A stretch of DNA of 52,510 nucleotides from contig NZ_NIPO01000003.1 of NCBI RefSeq assembly GCF_002807015.1, positions 1-52,510 of the forward strand. The letters run 5' to 3'. The notes under the pieces were generated by a model. The model ran no database searches, had not been told where the DNA came from, and was given only the letters and a program-made list of their open reading frames with translations. Numbering within the stretch: the first letter of the stretch is position 1; every line of letters starts with the position of its first letter. Source of the DNA: Avrilella dinanensis (GTDB lineage Bacteria; Bacteroidota; Bacteroidia; Flavobacteriales; Flavobacteriaceae). The position numbers and the translations under genes were made by a program. Positions 8,825 to 17,855 of the stretch are shown one piece after another.

Positions 8825-9334
8825 ATGAAAACTAGTTTTACAATCATAACATCACTATTTATTTTGTTAACGAGCTGTACCAAGTCAAAGAAAGAAGAAT
8901 TAAAAGCTTATCTAACCAACGACTCTATATCAATGTGGGATATTACAATGAAAAGATTAGCCGTATTGAGTGACACTACATATTATCATCATTACTTTAG
9001 AAGTATTAGTTTTGGTGGAAATTTTGAATGTAATCAGTATGCTTATACAATATATGGAGATAGAATTATAGATTTTTTAGGGCCTAAACCCAATTATTTA
9101 GGCTTATGCAACAAATGGGAAATATTAAACGACTCCACAGTAAAACTCAATTGTAGAGATGTCTTCGTAGTAAAGGTAATTAGTAGAGACACGGTACATT
9201 TGATAGATACTTTAGGAGTAAAACAACACGAAATGTATAGAGTACAACCTCCATGGAATATTGACGAAGAGACTGTGAAAATAAGAGATCAAAAAGTGAA
9301 AAGTGGTGAATATTTAGATAAAAGAGTATATTAA
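8825..9334 (+). CDS. Hypothetical lipoprotein
   Basis: A 169-aa predicted lipoprotein with lipobox LLTSC (Cys18) followed by a basic stretch TKSKKEE. No family is recognised. The mature domain looks beta-rich (SISFGGNFECNQYAYTIYGD and KWEILNDSTVKLNCRDVFVVKV), suggesting a small lipocalin-like or immunity-protein-like barrel, which is only inference. AT-rich like the preceding gene and probably co-transcribed with it. The following 200 nt are non-coding up to hemH. Confidence 0.65.
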   Translation: MKTSFTIITSLFILLTSCTKSKKEELKAYLTNDSISMWDITMKRLAVLSDTTYYHHYFRSISFGGNFECNQYAYTIYGDRIIDFLGPKPNYLGLCNKWEILNDSTVKLNCRDVFVVKVISRDTVHLIDTLGVKQHEMYRVQPPWNIDEETVKIRDQKVKSGEYLDKRVY

Positions 9335-9512
9335 CAACGACAATACCCCAGCTATGTTGCTATCTGATGACCTCTAAAAAATAAATGCAAATTAATTTTT
9401 AAACGAATTACACCTATAATTATAATTATTTATGATACGGAAAGCTGTGTTATTAATCTCTTAAACCAGACTTCTGAAATCTGATTCCTACCGGCTATAA
9501 AGCTAAAATCCG

Positions 9513-9520
9513 TATCTTTG
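9513..9520 (+). promoter_or_regulatory. Putative -7 box of the hemH operon
   Basis: TATCTTTG fits TAnnTTTG and lies 14 nt before the hemH start codon. A -33 element is not clear. Confidence 0.45.
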
Positions 9521-9534
9521 CTAAAATTACAATA

Positions 9535-10557
9535 ATGAAAGGTGTTTTAATAGTCAATCTCGGCTCACCTGAGTCGCCTACGCCGGAAGCGGTCAAACCT
9601 TACTTGGAAGAATTTTTGATGGACAAACGCGTGATTGATCTTCCATATTGGTTGCGAGCTCTTATTGTGAAAGGAATTATACTAAGAACCCGCCCGGAGA
9701 AATCAGCGGCGGCATACCAAAAAATATGGTGGGACGAGGGTTCGCCGCTCATCGTTATCTCTGAAAGAACAGTACAAAAAATAAAACCGCAGGTGGAAAT
9801 TCCGGTTGCTTTGGCGATGAGATACGGACAACCGTCTCTCAAAAAAGGACTGACAGAATTGTATCAAAAAGGTGTGACGGAAGTATTGCTTTTGCCGATG
9901 TATCCGCAATATGCCATGGCAACCACCGAAACCATCGAAGTGCTGGCACAGGAATTGGTTGGAAAATATTTCGTCGGAATGAAATTAGAATTTTTTCCAC
10001 CTTTCTATAACAAACAAGGCTATATTGATTCATTGGCAGCCGTGATGCAACAGGGAATTGAAGGTTTTGACTATGACCATTTGTTATTTTCATACCACGG
10101 TGTTCCCGAACGCCATATTAAAAAAACCGACCCGACCAAAAGTCATAAAAAAATTATCGATGGCGAATATTGCTGTCAACCCGACACACCACCGGCTGAA
10201 AAATGTTATCGGACACATTGTTTTGAAACAACCAGACTGGTGGCGGAAAAATTACAGCTCAACCCTGATAAATACAGTATTTCGTTTCAATCCCGATTAG
10301 GAATGGATAAATGGCTCGAGCCGTTTACGTCTGATAGAGTAGAGGAATTAGCGAAAAACGGTGTGAAAAAAATAGCGGTCGTTACGCCTGCGTTCGTTGC
10401 GGATTGTATCGAAACTTTAGAAGAAATCGAAATGGAAGCAGGCAAAAGTTTTAAAGAAAACGGCGGTGAAGTTTTTAAGATGATTCCTTGTCTGAATGAT
10501 GAAGAAATCTGGGTAAACACGCTTAGCGACTGGATTAACGACTGGACAAAAAAATAG
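9535..10557 (+). CDS. hemH: Ferrochelatase
   Basis: Inserts Fe2+ into protoporphyrin IX (or coproporphyrin III), the terminal chelation step of heme synthesis; 340 aa, normal length. The N-terminus GVLIVNLGSPESP is the family signature. The catalytic His lies in FSYHGVPERH (about residue 188) and the conserved Glu in DCIETLEEI (about 293). A Cys-rich insert (CCQPDTPPAEKCYRTHC) resembles the segment that ligates a [2Fe-2S] cluster in some ferrochelatases, though ligation cannot be proven here. First gene of a run with hemJ 3 nt downstream. Confidence 0.96.
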   Translation: MKGVLIVNLGSPESPTPEAVKPYLEEFLMDKRVIDLPYWLRALIVKGIILRTRPEKSAAAYQKIWWDEGSPLIVISERTVQKIKPQVEIPVALAMRYGQPSLKKGLTELYQKGVTEVLLLPMYPQYAMATTETIEVLAQELVGKYFVGMKLEFFPPFYNKQGYIDSLAAVMQQGIEGFDYDHLLFSYHGVPERHIKKTDPTKSHKKIIDGEYCCQPDTPPAEKCYRTHCFETTRLVAEKLQLNPDKYSISFQSRLGMDKWLEPFTSDRVEELAKNGVKKIAVVTPAFVADCIETLEEIEMEAGKSFKENGGEVFKMIPCLNDEEIWVNTLSDWINDWTKK

Positions 10558-10560
10558 AAA

Positions 10561-11118
10561 ATGTACTTATATCTCAAAGCACTACATATCATATTTGTCG
10601 TTTGCTGGTTTGCCGGATTGTTTTATGTCGTTCGGCTGTTTGTGTATTATGCTGAAGCACAGGATAAGACCGAAATTGAAAAAAATATACTGAGCGACCA
10701 ATACCGGTTGATGATAAAACGACTGTGGAGTATCATCACTTTTCCGTCAGCGATTCTGGCAACAATTTTCGGAGTTGGTATGCTTGTTGAAAACCCGTCT
10801 TTGCTGCAAATGCCGTGGATGCACGTCAAATTGTTGTTTGTGGTATTGCTGTGGATATACCATTTCAGGTGCCAACAGTTTGTCACGCAGATTAACCAAA
10901 ACCAAATGCACAGGAAATCTTCTTTTTTCCGGGTTTGGAATGAAGGAGCGACTTTGATTTTATTTTCTGTAGTTTTTTTAGTAGTTTTAAAAAACGCAAT
11001 CAACTGGATTTTTGGTGTGATAGGTTTATTATCTTTGTTTATCCTGTTGATGATAGGATACAAATGGTATAAACGCGTTCGGCTGCGAAAAAATAAAGAT
11101 GAAAAGCATAAGTTTTAA
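10561..11118 (+). CDS. hemJ: Protoporphyrinogen IX oxidase HemJ family
   Basis: A 185-aa membrane protein with four to five helices, of the CopD/UPF0093 family whose members oxidise protoporphyrinogen IX. The heme-binding His in LKALHIIFVV (residue 9) and the essential Lys in WMHVKLLFV, both known from HemJ work, are present. The C-terminal end is extended and strongly basic. It lies 3 nt after hemH, supporting the heme role, and overlaps the histidine kinase start by 20 nt. Confidence 0.88.
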   Translation: MYLYLKALHIIFVVCWFAGLFYVVRLFVYYAEAQDKTEIEKNILSDQYRLMIKRLWSIITFPSAILATIFGVGMLVENPSLLQMPWMHVKLLFVVLLWIYHFRCQQFVTQINQNQMHRKSSFFRVWNEGATLILFSVVFLVVLKNAINWIFGVIGLLSLFILLMIGYKWYKRVRLRKNKDEKHKF

Positions 11119-12571
11119 AAATCCATCGCTAAAAGTCAGAATATTTCTTTCGATGATATTCCTGACGCTGATTTCGTCGGTGCTTATCGCATTGGTGGCG
11201 GTCTATCAGTTTGACAGCGAAGCCAAAACTTACCATCAACAGAATTTAGAGAGAAAAGAAACTGCGGTTAATGAGCATATTAATTTTGTGCTCAGTACGT
11301 CCAACACTGTGTTGAGTACAGACAAGCTGCCGTCGATTTTCCGTGATAAAATTCATGAGCTGGCAGCTATTCACAACACCCAGATTGATATTTATGATTT
11401 GAAAGGAAAGCTGTTGATTTCTTCCAAAGGAAATTTTAACAGCCGTCCCGTTTATCCCGCAGGAATTTCCCAAAATATACTTCGGATAATCGAATCAACA
11501 CCGAGCAAACGCTTTGTGGATTTGAAGCTGATTGACGGCGTGCGACATCGTTCTACCTACAACTATATCCGCGACCCGCAGTTCAAACCGTTAGGGATTG
11601 TTAATCTGCCATACACCGAAGACACTACTTTTTATGACGAGGAAATGAAAGGTTTTCTGATAAGATTCAGCCAGATTTATCTTTTTGTATTCCTGCTGTC
11701 GATTGTAATTGCTTATTTTTTATCGACCTATATCACACGGACTTTGCAGATGATTAGCGAGCATTTACAACAGACACAAATCACAAGAAAGAATAAAAAA
11801 ATCAAGGCAGAAGATGCCTCGCATGAAATATCTTCACTAATTGATTCTTACAACAAAATGGTTGATTTGCTGGAAGAAAGTGCGTCGAAACTGGCTCAGA
11901 GCGAACGGGAAAGTGCCTGGCGGGAAATGGCAAGGCAGGTGGCACACGAAATCAAAAATCCGCTTACACCAATGCGACTGACTGTGCAGAGTTTTCAACG
12001 GAAATTTAATCCCGCAGACCCTGAAATCCACGACAAAATCACTGATTTTTCCAAAACGTTGATTCAGCAAATCGATACGATGAGTTCGGTAGCGTCGGCA
12101 TTTTCTAATTTTGCCTCCATGCCGGCTCAGAAGAATGAAACCCTGAATATTGTCGAGGTGGTTGAACTGGCATTGGAAATTTTCAATCAGGATTATATCC
12201 TTTTCGAGAGTGAGAAAGAAGAAATCATTACCACTTTTGACCAAGCACAGATTATCAGGGTAATTACCAATTTAGTTAAAAATGCGATGCAGGCAATTCC
12301 TGATTATGAGCCCTTTCCGAGTATTCGGGTACATTTGTATAGTGATGATAAACAGGTGGTTATTGAAGTGAAAGACAACGGAACGGGAATTCCGCCTGAA
12401 ATTCAGGAAAAAATATTTGAACCTAAATTTACCACCAAAACCAGCGGTATGGGGCTTGGATTGGCAATGATTAAAAATATTGTGGAATCCTATCAGGGAA
12501 GTATTACCTTTGAAACTGTAAAAAATAAAGGAACAGTTTTTTATGTTCGATTACCAATAACTCAAAAATAA
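11099..12571 (+). CDS. NtrY-like sensor histidine kinase
   Basis: A 490-aa membrane-bound kinase. TM1 spans about residues 13-35, a periplasmic sensor region of roughly 150 residues follows, and TM2 lies near 190-210. A linker/HAMP-like segment then leads to the H-box AHEIKNPLTPMRL with phospho-acceptor His283. N-box NLVKNAMQAI, G1 DNGTGIPPE and G2 GMGLGLAMIKNIV are complete, so it should be active. HEIKNPLTP is characteristic of NtrY-type kinases. No response regulator is encoded next to it, so the partner is elsewhere. The overlap with hemJ implies co-translation with heme genes; the signal sensed is unknown. Confidence 0.9.
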   Translation: MKSISFKNPSLKVRIFLSMIFLTLISSVLIALVAVYQFDSEAKTYHQQNLERKETAVNEHINFVLSTSNTVLSTDKLPSIFRDKIHELAAIHNTQIDIYDLKGKLLISSKGNFNSRPVYPAGISQNILRIIESTPSKRFVDLKLIDGVRHRSTYNYIRDPQFKPLGIVNLPYTEDTTFYDEEMKGFLIRFSQIYLFVFLLSIVIAYFLSTYITRTLQMISEHLQQTQITRKNKKIKAEDASHEISSLIDSYNKMVDLLEESASKLAQSERESAWREMARQVAHEIKNPLTPMRLTVQSFQRKFNPADPEIHDKITDFSKTLIQQIDTMSSVASAFSNFASMPAQKNETLNIVEVVELALEIFNQDYILFESEKEEIITTFDQAQIIRVITNLVKNAMQAIPDYEPFPSIRVHLYSDDKQVVIEVKDNGTGIPPEIQEKIFEPKFTTKTSGMGLGLAMIKNIVESYQGSITFETVKNKGTVFYVRLPITQK

Positions 12572-12577
12572 CCAGAT

Positions 12578-13357
12578 ATGAATTTTGAAAACATTTTAGT
12601 AGAGAAAAAAGAGCAGATTGCCCAAATTACCATCAACAGACCGAGTAAGCTAAATGCATTAAATAAAGCGACTATTGAAGAATTGCACGGGGCTTTTAAG
12701 GCATTGCAGGATGATAAATCGGTACGTGCAATTATCATCACAGGAAGTGGCGAAAAGGCGTTTGTTGCGGGTGCAGATATTTCAGAATTTGCTGATTTTG
12801 ACGAAAAACAAGGTGCTGAATTGGCAGCGAAAGGGCAGGAGTTATTATTTGATTTTGTAGCTAATATGAGCAAGCCGGTTATTGCAGCAGTAAATGGTTT
12901 TGCTTTGGGCGGCGGTCTGGAACTCGCGATGGCGGCACATATCAGAGTGGCGTCGGACAATGCCAGAATGGGACTTCCGGAAGTGACTTTAGGTGTTATT
13001 CCGGGATATGGCGGAACGCAGCGTTTGCCGCAATTGGTCGGGAAAGGACGTGCCAACGAAATGATTATGACAGCTCAAATGATTGATGCTCAAACAGCAT
13101 TGCAATATGGTTTAGTCAATCATGTAACGGCTCAGCCGGAATTGTTGCAGAAAGCAGAAGAAATCGCTCAGAAAATTGCTAGAAATTCCCCATCGGCAAT
13201 CAATATGGCGATTGAGGCTGTGAATGCTAATTTTGAAGATGGCGTAAACGGATTTGAAACCGAAATCAAAAATTTCGGTATTTGTTTTGGTACAGCTGAT
13301 TTCAAAGAAGGGACAACAGCATTCCTCGAAAAGAGAAAACCAGAGTTTAAGTCTTAA
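12578..13357 (+). CDS. Enoyl-CoA hydratase/isomerase family protein
   Basis: A 259-aa crotonase-fold enzyme, likely hydrating short-chain trans-2-enoyl-CoA (crotonyl-CoA type) in beta-oxidation or related pathways. The oxyanion-hole segments AFVAGADISEF and GFALGGGLELAMA are present, as are the catalytic Glu residues in GLELAM and PEVTLGVIPGYGGTQRL. It follows the kinase by 6 nt and ends the hemH operon at a strong terminator. A link between acyl-CoA metabolism and the heme/kinase genes is not obvious. Confidence 0.93.
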   Translation: MNFENILVEKKEQIAQITINRPSKLNALNKATIEELHGAFKALQDDKSVRAIIITGSGEKAFVAGADISEFADFDEKQGAELAAKGQELLFDFVANMSKPVIAAVNGFALGGGLELAMAAHIRVASDNARMGLPEVTLGVIPGYGGTQRLPQLVGKGRANEMIMTAQMIDAQTALQYGLVNHVTAQPELLQKAEEIAQKIARNSPSAINMAIEAVNANFEDGVNGFETEIKNFGICFGTADFKEGTTAFLEKRKPEFKS

Positions 13358-13377
13358 GTTTATGGATTGAAACAACT

Positions 13378-13412
13378 AAAAACCTGCAAAACGTTAGTCT
13401 TGCAGGTTTTTT
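13378..13412. terminator. Terminator after the enoyl-CoA hydratase gene
   Basis: AACCTGCAA (13381-13389) pairs with TTGCAGGTT (13400-13408), preceded by A-residues and followed by TTTT. It can serve both the plus-strand operon and the convergent mscS-like gene. Confidence 0.8.
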
Positions 13413-13427
13413 AGCTAATACCTATAG

Positions 13428-14696
13428 CTATGGTTTCTGATTTACCACCTGCCGGATATCGTCTGATGCCGGCGATTCAAATATTTCTAAGTCGAAGAAT
13501 TTAACCGCTGCAAACAAATGGTCGAAAATATTGGATATAATACTTTCGTATTCGCCCCAAACGGTACTGTTTGTAAACATATACAACTCTAATGGTAATC
13601 CTTTTTCGGTTGGTTGAAGCTGGCGTACCATTAAAGTCATTCCGCTGTGTATATTGGGGTTGTGTCTGAGGTATTGTGTGATATAAGCTCTGAATAAACC
13701 GACGTTGGTCATTCGTCGTCCGTTTACCGGCATGTTTACATCAATTTGATTAACCTCGTTATATTGCTGGATTTCTGTTTTTCGCTGGTCAATAAATTCT
13801 TTAAGAATCTCGATTTTGTATAGCCCATTAATTTCTTCGTCGGTCATAAAACGAATAGAAGATATTTTAACATTCAAAGCTCTTTTTACTCGTCTTCCCC
13901 CTGCATCTTGCATTCCACGCCAGTTTTTGAAAGCTTCAGAGAGTAAGAGGTAAGTCGGGATAGTGGTAATAGTCTTATCGAAATTCTGAACTTTTATATT
14001 GTTCAAGTTAATTTCTATTACATCGCCATCGGCCCCGTGTTTAGGCATTTCAATCCAGTCGCCCACTCTAACGGAATCGTTGGTTGAAACCTGTATGCTA
14101 GCAACCAGACCTAAAATAGTGTCTTTAAAAACCAACATTAAAATGGCAGATGCTGTTCCTAAAGAAATAAAAAAACTTTTCGGGTCGGTGCCCGTAATGA
14201 TAGAAAAAATAAATGAACCCCCGATGAAATACAACACAATGTCGATTACCTGCAGGTAGCTATTCAGAGGTTTGTCTTTGAAAGCAGGTTTTAGAGCAAG
14301 TACATCTTTGGCAGTTTTGAAGCCGGAATGAACAATACGCAAAAATGCTAAAAGCATGAGAATATTGATAATAGTGGCAAGAACCTCTGCTGTATTGGGA
14401 AAAGGTTTGAATACAATCGGAATAAAGATTTTCAGAACGATCAACGGAATATAACTGCCGATATGATTGAGCGTTTTGTTTTTAATCAGAAAATCGTCTA
14501 TTTGATTTTTGGTGTTAAGAATGAACTTAACAACTTTATTGATGATTAATTTATTGGTCACCCAGTGAATGATTAAAAAAGCAAGAATAAGAATAACCAC
14601 CCAAATGGCGGTGTTGAGAAAATGCAAGGTGTTGTCGGAAAGGTTAAGGGCTTGTAATTTTTCGAAAGAGTAATTGTATAGATTTAAAGTATCCAT
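13428..14696 (-). CDS. MscS-family mechanosensitive ion channel
   Basis: A 422-aa membrane protein of the small-conductance mechanosensitive channel superfamily (YbdG/YnaI-like size). Four to five TM helices occupy about residues 25-190. The pore-lining helix and beta domain are marked by VFKDTILGLVASIQVSTND and the downstream RVGDWIEMPKHGADGDVIEI, the classic MscS Sm-like entry. The C-terminal part (about 280-422) is a mixed alpha/beta cytoplasmic domain. It probably releases solutes on osmotic downshock. Monocistronic, with no clear promoter box in the 180 nt before tRNA-Gly. Confidence 0.92.
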   Translation of the reverse strand: MDTLNLYNYSFEKLQALNLSDNTLHFLNTAIWVVILILAFLIIHWVTNKLIINKVVKFILNTKNQIDDFLIKNKTLNHIGSYIPLIVLKIFIPIVFKPFPNTAEVLATIINILMLLAFLRIVHSGFKTAKDVLALKPAFKDKPLNSYLQVIDIVLYFIGGSFIFSIITGTDPKSFFISLGTASAILMLVFKDTILGLVASIQVSTNDSVRVGDWIEMPKHGADGDVIEINLNNIKVQNFDKTITTIPTYLLLSEAFKNWRGMQDAGGRRVKRALNVKISSIRFMTDEEINGLYKIEILKEFIDQRKTEIQQYNEVNQIDVNMPVNGRRMTNVGLFRAYITQYLRHNPNIHSGMTLMVRQLQPTEKGLPLELYMFTNSTVWGEYESIISNIFDHLFAAVKFFDLEIFESPASDDIRQVVNQKP

Positions 14697-14829
14697 GTAA
14701 TTGATTTAGATGGTTTGTTTTGTTTGAGAGACAAAGTTAAGGGATTCCGTATGTATTATCAAATTATACATGGAAGAATAGGGAATGAAATGAATAGGAA
14801 AACAAGGTATATTTTTTATAGAAAAAATA

Positions 14830-14861
14830 TTTGCGGTAAAAAAAATTAAGTTTTATATTTG
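14830..14861 (+). promoter_or_regulatory. tRNA-Gly promoter
   Basis: TTTG (14830-14833), 20-nt spacer, then TATATTTG (14854-14861), a full match to the Bacteroidota consensus. The tRNA begins 15 nt after the -7 box. Confidence 0.85.
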
Positions 14862-14875
14862 CACTCACAAAATAA

Positions 14876-14948
14876 GCGGAAGTAGCTCAGTTGGTAGAGC
14901 GTCAGCCTTCCAAGCTGAATGTCGCGAGTTCGACCCTCGTCTTCCGCT
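14876..14948 (+). tRNA. tRNA-Gly (anticodon TCC)
   Basis: A 73-nt cloverleaf: acceptor GCGGAAG/CTTCCGC, D arm GCTC...GAGC, anticodon stem TCAGC/GCTGA with loop CTTCCAA (anticodon TCC at 14909-14911), T arm GCGAG-TTCGACC-CTCGT, discriminator T. CCA is not encoded. Read as tRNA-Gly for GGA/GGG. Confidence 0.96.
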
Positions 14949-14960
14949 CAAAGTGAAAAA

Positions 14961-14988
14961 AAACCGTTGATGAATATCAGCGGTTTTT
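14961..14988 (+). terminator. Terminator after tRNA-Gly
   Basis: AAACCGTTGAT (14961-14971) pairs with ATCAGCGGTTT (14976-14986) with one G-U, followed by TTT. It closes the tRNA transcript. Confidence 0.8.
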
Positions 14989-15035
14989 TAATTATTATCT
15001 TTGTCCCGTCCTGAAATAGCGATACAGGCTCTAAA

Positions 15036-15854
15036 TTAATACTGCTCATTTTCATTGGGAAAATCACAACTTTTCACATCTTCGACATATTGCCCGATGG
15101 CTTGTGTCATTTCTTCGTATAAATTGAGGTATCTGCGTAAAAAACGTGGATTAAATTCGTGTGTCATACCAATCATATCGTGAATTACCAACACCTGACC
15201 ATCTACTCCGGAACCCGCACCGATACCAATTACAGGAATGCTGACTGATTCGGCGACTTGTTTGGCTAATGTTGCCGGAATTTTTTCCAGAACAATCGCG
15301 AAACAACCAATTTTCTCGAGCATTTTGGCATCTTCAATCAGTTTAGCGGCTTCGGCATCTTCTTTTGCACGAACGGTATAAGTTCCGAATTTGTATATCG
15401 ACTGAGGTGTCAGTCCCAAATGTCCCATGACCGGAACGCCTGCACCCAGAATCTTTTTAATTCCGTCTTTGATTTCCTTGCCACCTTCCATTTTGATGGC
15501 GTGAGCCCCGCTCTCTTTCATGATACGGATAGCCGAATGTAAAGCTGTTCTTGGGTCTGACTGGTATGTGCCGAAAGGCAAATCAACCACAACCAAAGCT
15601 CTTTTTACTGCCCGCACCACTGATGCCGCGTGATAAATCATCTGGTCAAGCGTAATCGGCAAAGTGGTTTCGTGTCCTGCCATCACATTACTCGCAGAAT
15701 CGCCTACCAAAATCACATCTACTCCAGACGCATCAACAATCCTCGCCATTGAATAATCATAAGCGGTTAGCATAGAGATTCTTTCGCCATTGGCTTTCAT
15801 ATCGAAAAGTGATTTGGTTGTAATCACTTTATAGTCTTTTTTTGCTACTGACAT
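15036..15854 (-). CDS. panB: 3-methyl-2-oxobutanoate hydroxymethyltransferase
   Basis: Transfers a hydroxymethyl group from 5,10-methylene-THF to alpha-ketoisovalerate to make ketopantoate, the first committed step of pantothenate/CoA synthesis. 272 aa, typical. Hallmarks are [35 protein letters not shown] with the metal-binding Asp, the KMEGG motif, and the late [18 protein letters not shown]. No other pan gene is adjacent. Monocistronic; its upstream 120 nt contain a short dispersed repeat (15899-15916). Confidence 0.97.
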   Translation of the reverse strand: MSVAKKDYKVITTKSLFDMKANGERISMLTAYDYSMARIVDASGVDVILVGDSASNVMAGHETTLPITLDQMIYHAASVVRAVKRALVVVDLPFGTYQSDPRTALHSAIRIMKESGAHAIKMEGGKEIKDGIKKILGAGVPVMGHLGLTPQSIYKFGTYTVRAKEDAEAAKLIEDAKMLEKIGCFAIVLEKIPATLAKQVAESVSIPVIGIGAGSGVDGQVLVIHDMIGMTHEFNPRFLRRYLNLYEEMTQAIGQYVEDVKSCDFPNENEQY

Positions 15855-15898
15855 ATTTAGTTTTGTTGTTTTTACGAAAGGTAAAGTTAGAGAAAAAG

Positions 15899-15916
15899 AT
15901 TAAGAACCTGTTTAAA
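15899..15916. repeat. Short dispersed repeat, copy 1
   Basis: ATTAAGAACCTGTTTAAA is the reverse complement, at 17 of 18 positions, of 43806-43823. It lies in the panB upstream region. Confidence 0.5.
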
Positions 15917-15978
15917 ATTTATCCAATAATTTGTTTATGCTTCTTTTTGGTTATAGCTGTTTTTTCTTGCAATATAGG

Positions 15979-17694
15979 CTAAATATTTTCTATTTCTAAT
16001 TGTTGGATAAAATACATCGGTGGCAAATCGGTTTGGGCTTTGAACTGTATTGCCAAAGATTTCGCATTAGCAAAACCATATTGATTGGCGAGCTGAGTTA
16101 ATGACAATCTTCGTAGTTCTTTTTGATTTTTTAAATCAATCATGAGTTGCTCGATACGAAGTTTGTTTAAGTAAGTATTAAAGCTCCCTTTGTGTGTATT
16201 GATTAGTACAGACAAGGTGCTGCGATTGGTGCCCCACTGTTGTGCCAACTCTTCTAATTTGACCGGTTTGAGGTAGCCTTTTTCGTTTTCGAATTGTGCC
16301 AATTCTCTCAACAGTCTTGCCTCGGTGGCTTTTACTGCTATGGGTGGTCGGTTATTACCTGGCTCATTTGAAACGATTGGAGGGTTTTCTTTAACCAAAG
16401 CTTTGGTGTTTATTTGTTTAACCAACTCATCAAACTTATTTTTTAATCTTTTTTTTGCTCTATACTGCTCATAAGCATACCACAATATTCCTACCAAACC
16501 TAACCCTAACAAGCCCAACCATAGGTTGGTTGATTTTTGTTTGTTTTGCAAGACCGATTTTAACTGTTCTCTTTCGGCTTCCAGCTTTTTAGTGTCTATC
16601 TCCCGATGCATGGTTTTGGTAATAGACAGCTGCTCTCTCTCAAACTGTTTATTGAGTGCAATCAGACTTTCCGTGGCATGCAGTTGTTGTTTAGTATTAC
16701 TTGTTTCTTTATAATACGCTATAAGATATTCGTAGGTTTCACGCAGCTCATAATTCAAAAAGTTTTTTTGATGAAACAGCTCATCTATCATATTGAAATA
16801 CTTTACCGCCTCACTCTTTTGATTTTGCCGCCAAGCGATTTTGCCCAAGTACAAATAAATAATATGCTCGGTATTAAAATCATTGTTTTGTTGAATGAGC
16901 GGTAATGCTTGCTCTAAAAACTGCTTAGCTTGCTCATCATTGTTTTGTAAAAAATATAACCCTCCCTGCAAGTAGTTGAGATACGCCATTTCAACCGCCT
17001 GATATTTAGGCTTTATATAAGCAATCGCTTGCTTGCTCTCGGCTATAGTCTCTGATAATAAGTTGGTGTTACCCAACTGCAAATACGTTTTAGCCAAATT
17101 ATACAAGGCTACAACATACGCTCGGCGGTAGTTGTAATCACTGCTTGATTGGAAATAGTCTTTGGCTTGGGTAAAATATAAGATTGCCTTATCGTAATCG
17201 CGGGTGTGGTAATAAATATTGCCAATATCTATACGAATTGAATTGAGATTGTATAAACTGTTTATATCTCTATTGAATTTCTCTGACTCAATGGCAAAAT
17301 CAAGCGCTTTGCTGTAAAAACGGTTGCTATAGTACAAAACCGCAGCCCTGTTTAAAAAATAACCTTTTAGACTATCGTTGGGGATTTTTTCTACCAATGG
17401 TCGCATTTTGTCGAGTAGCAAAACCGCGTTATCAAAAGGTACCATAAAAGATTTTTCCTCTAATGCACGGTATTCTTCTAAGGTATTATTTTCTAACTGG
17501 GCTTTACGGTAATAGACTTCTAAAAAATAGAGTTTTTTTTGCTTGTTGGTGCTATCCGATACGATTACTTCCCATAACTTTTTATAGGTATCAGTCGTGC
17601 TTTGTGCCGAAACACAAAAAGCAAACGGAAAAATCGTCAATAATAATAGAAAAAAATAGCTTTTTTTGGACACAATAATCAATACATTGCTCAT
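15979..17694 (-). CDS. Membrane-tethered TPR / AraC-type HTH regulator
   Basis: About 571 aa from Met at 17694. An in-frame Met at 17733 would give 584 aa, but TATATTTG on the minus strand at 17709-17702 would place the transcript start near 17695, so I prefer the later Met. Order: signal peptide/TM (ending CVSAQ), TPR-rich periplasmic sensor (about 30-385, with repeats such as DYDKAILYFTQAKDYFQ), TM helix (about 391-406), basic cytoplasmic linker, then an AraC-like DNA-binding domain (about 470-571, LTQLANQYGFANAKSLAIQF). This architecture lets a periplasmic signal act directly on DNA. Divergent from an orphan lipoprotein, with repeated candidate operators between and inside. Sensor ligand unknown. 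Confidence 0.85.
   Translation of the reverse strand: MSNVLIIVSKKSYFFLLLLTIFPFAFCVSAQSTTDTYKKLWEVIVSDSTNKQKKLYFLEVYYRKAQLENNTLEEYRALEEKSFMVPFDNAVLLLDKMRPLVEKIPNDSLKGYFLNRAAVLYYSNRFYSKALDFAIESEKFNRDINSLYNLNSIRIDIGNIYYHTRDYDKAILYFTQAKDYFQSSSDYNYRRAYVVALYNLAKTYLQLGNTNLLSETIAESKQAIAYIKPKYQAVEMAYLNYLQGGLYFLQNNDEQAKQFLEQALPLIQQNNDFNTEHIIYLYLGKIAWRQNQKSEAVKYFNMIDELFHQKNFLNYELRETYEYLIAYYKETSNTKQQLHATESLIALNKQFEREQLSITKTMHREIDTKKLEAEREQLKSVLQNKQKSTNLWLGLLGLGLVGILWYAYEQYRAKKRLKNKFDELVKQINTKALVKENPPIVSNEPGNNRPPIAVKATEARLLRELAQFENEKGYLKPVKLEELAQQWGTNRSTLSVLINTHKGSFNTYLNKLRIEQLMIDLKNQKELRRLSLTQLANQYGFANAKSLAIQFKAQTDLPPMYFIQQLEIENI
17625..17640 (+). promoter_or_regulatory. Candidate operator, copy inside the regulator gene
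   Basis: ACGGAAAAATCGTCAA is identical over 16 nt to 17793-17808 in the intergenic region, although it lies within the signal-peptide codons of the TPR/AraC gene. Possible autoregulatory half-site. Confidence 0.4.
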
Positions 17695-17792
17695 TAGACA
17701 ACAAATATACAAAAAAAATAAAATCAGCCGCATTTAAGGATTTAAATACTTTAAAATCAGTGTTTTAAAAATAAAAACCACATTGGAAACGG

Positions 17793-17855
17793 ACGGAAAA
17801 ATCGTCAATTTGAGGGAGAAATCGTCAATTTTTTAAAATCCTGACGATTTTTCCC
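17793..17855. promoter_or_regulatory. Candidate operator array (three GGAAAAATCGTCA sites)
   Basis: Two direct copies (17793-17808 and 17815-17828, 22 bp apart) and one inverted copy (17842-17854) of GGAaAAATCGTCA lie between the divergent TPR/AraC regulator and the lipoprotein gene. The last two form a 13/14-bp inverted repeat (17814-17827 / 17842-17855). The array ends at the -33 element of the lipoprotein promoter, a position fitting an activator site. Binding by the neighbouring regulator is inferred. Confidence 0.55.
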
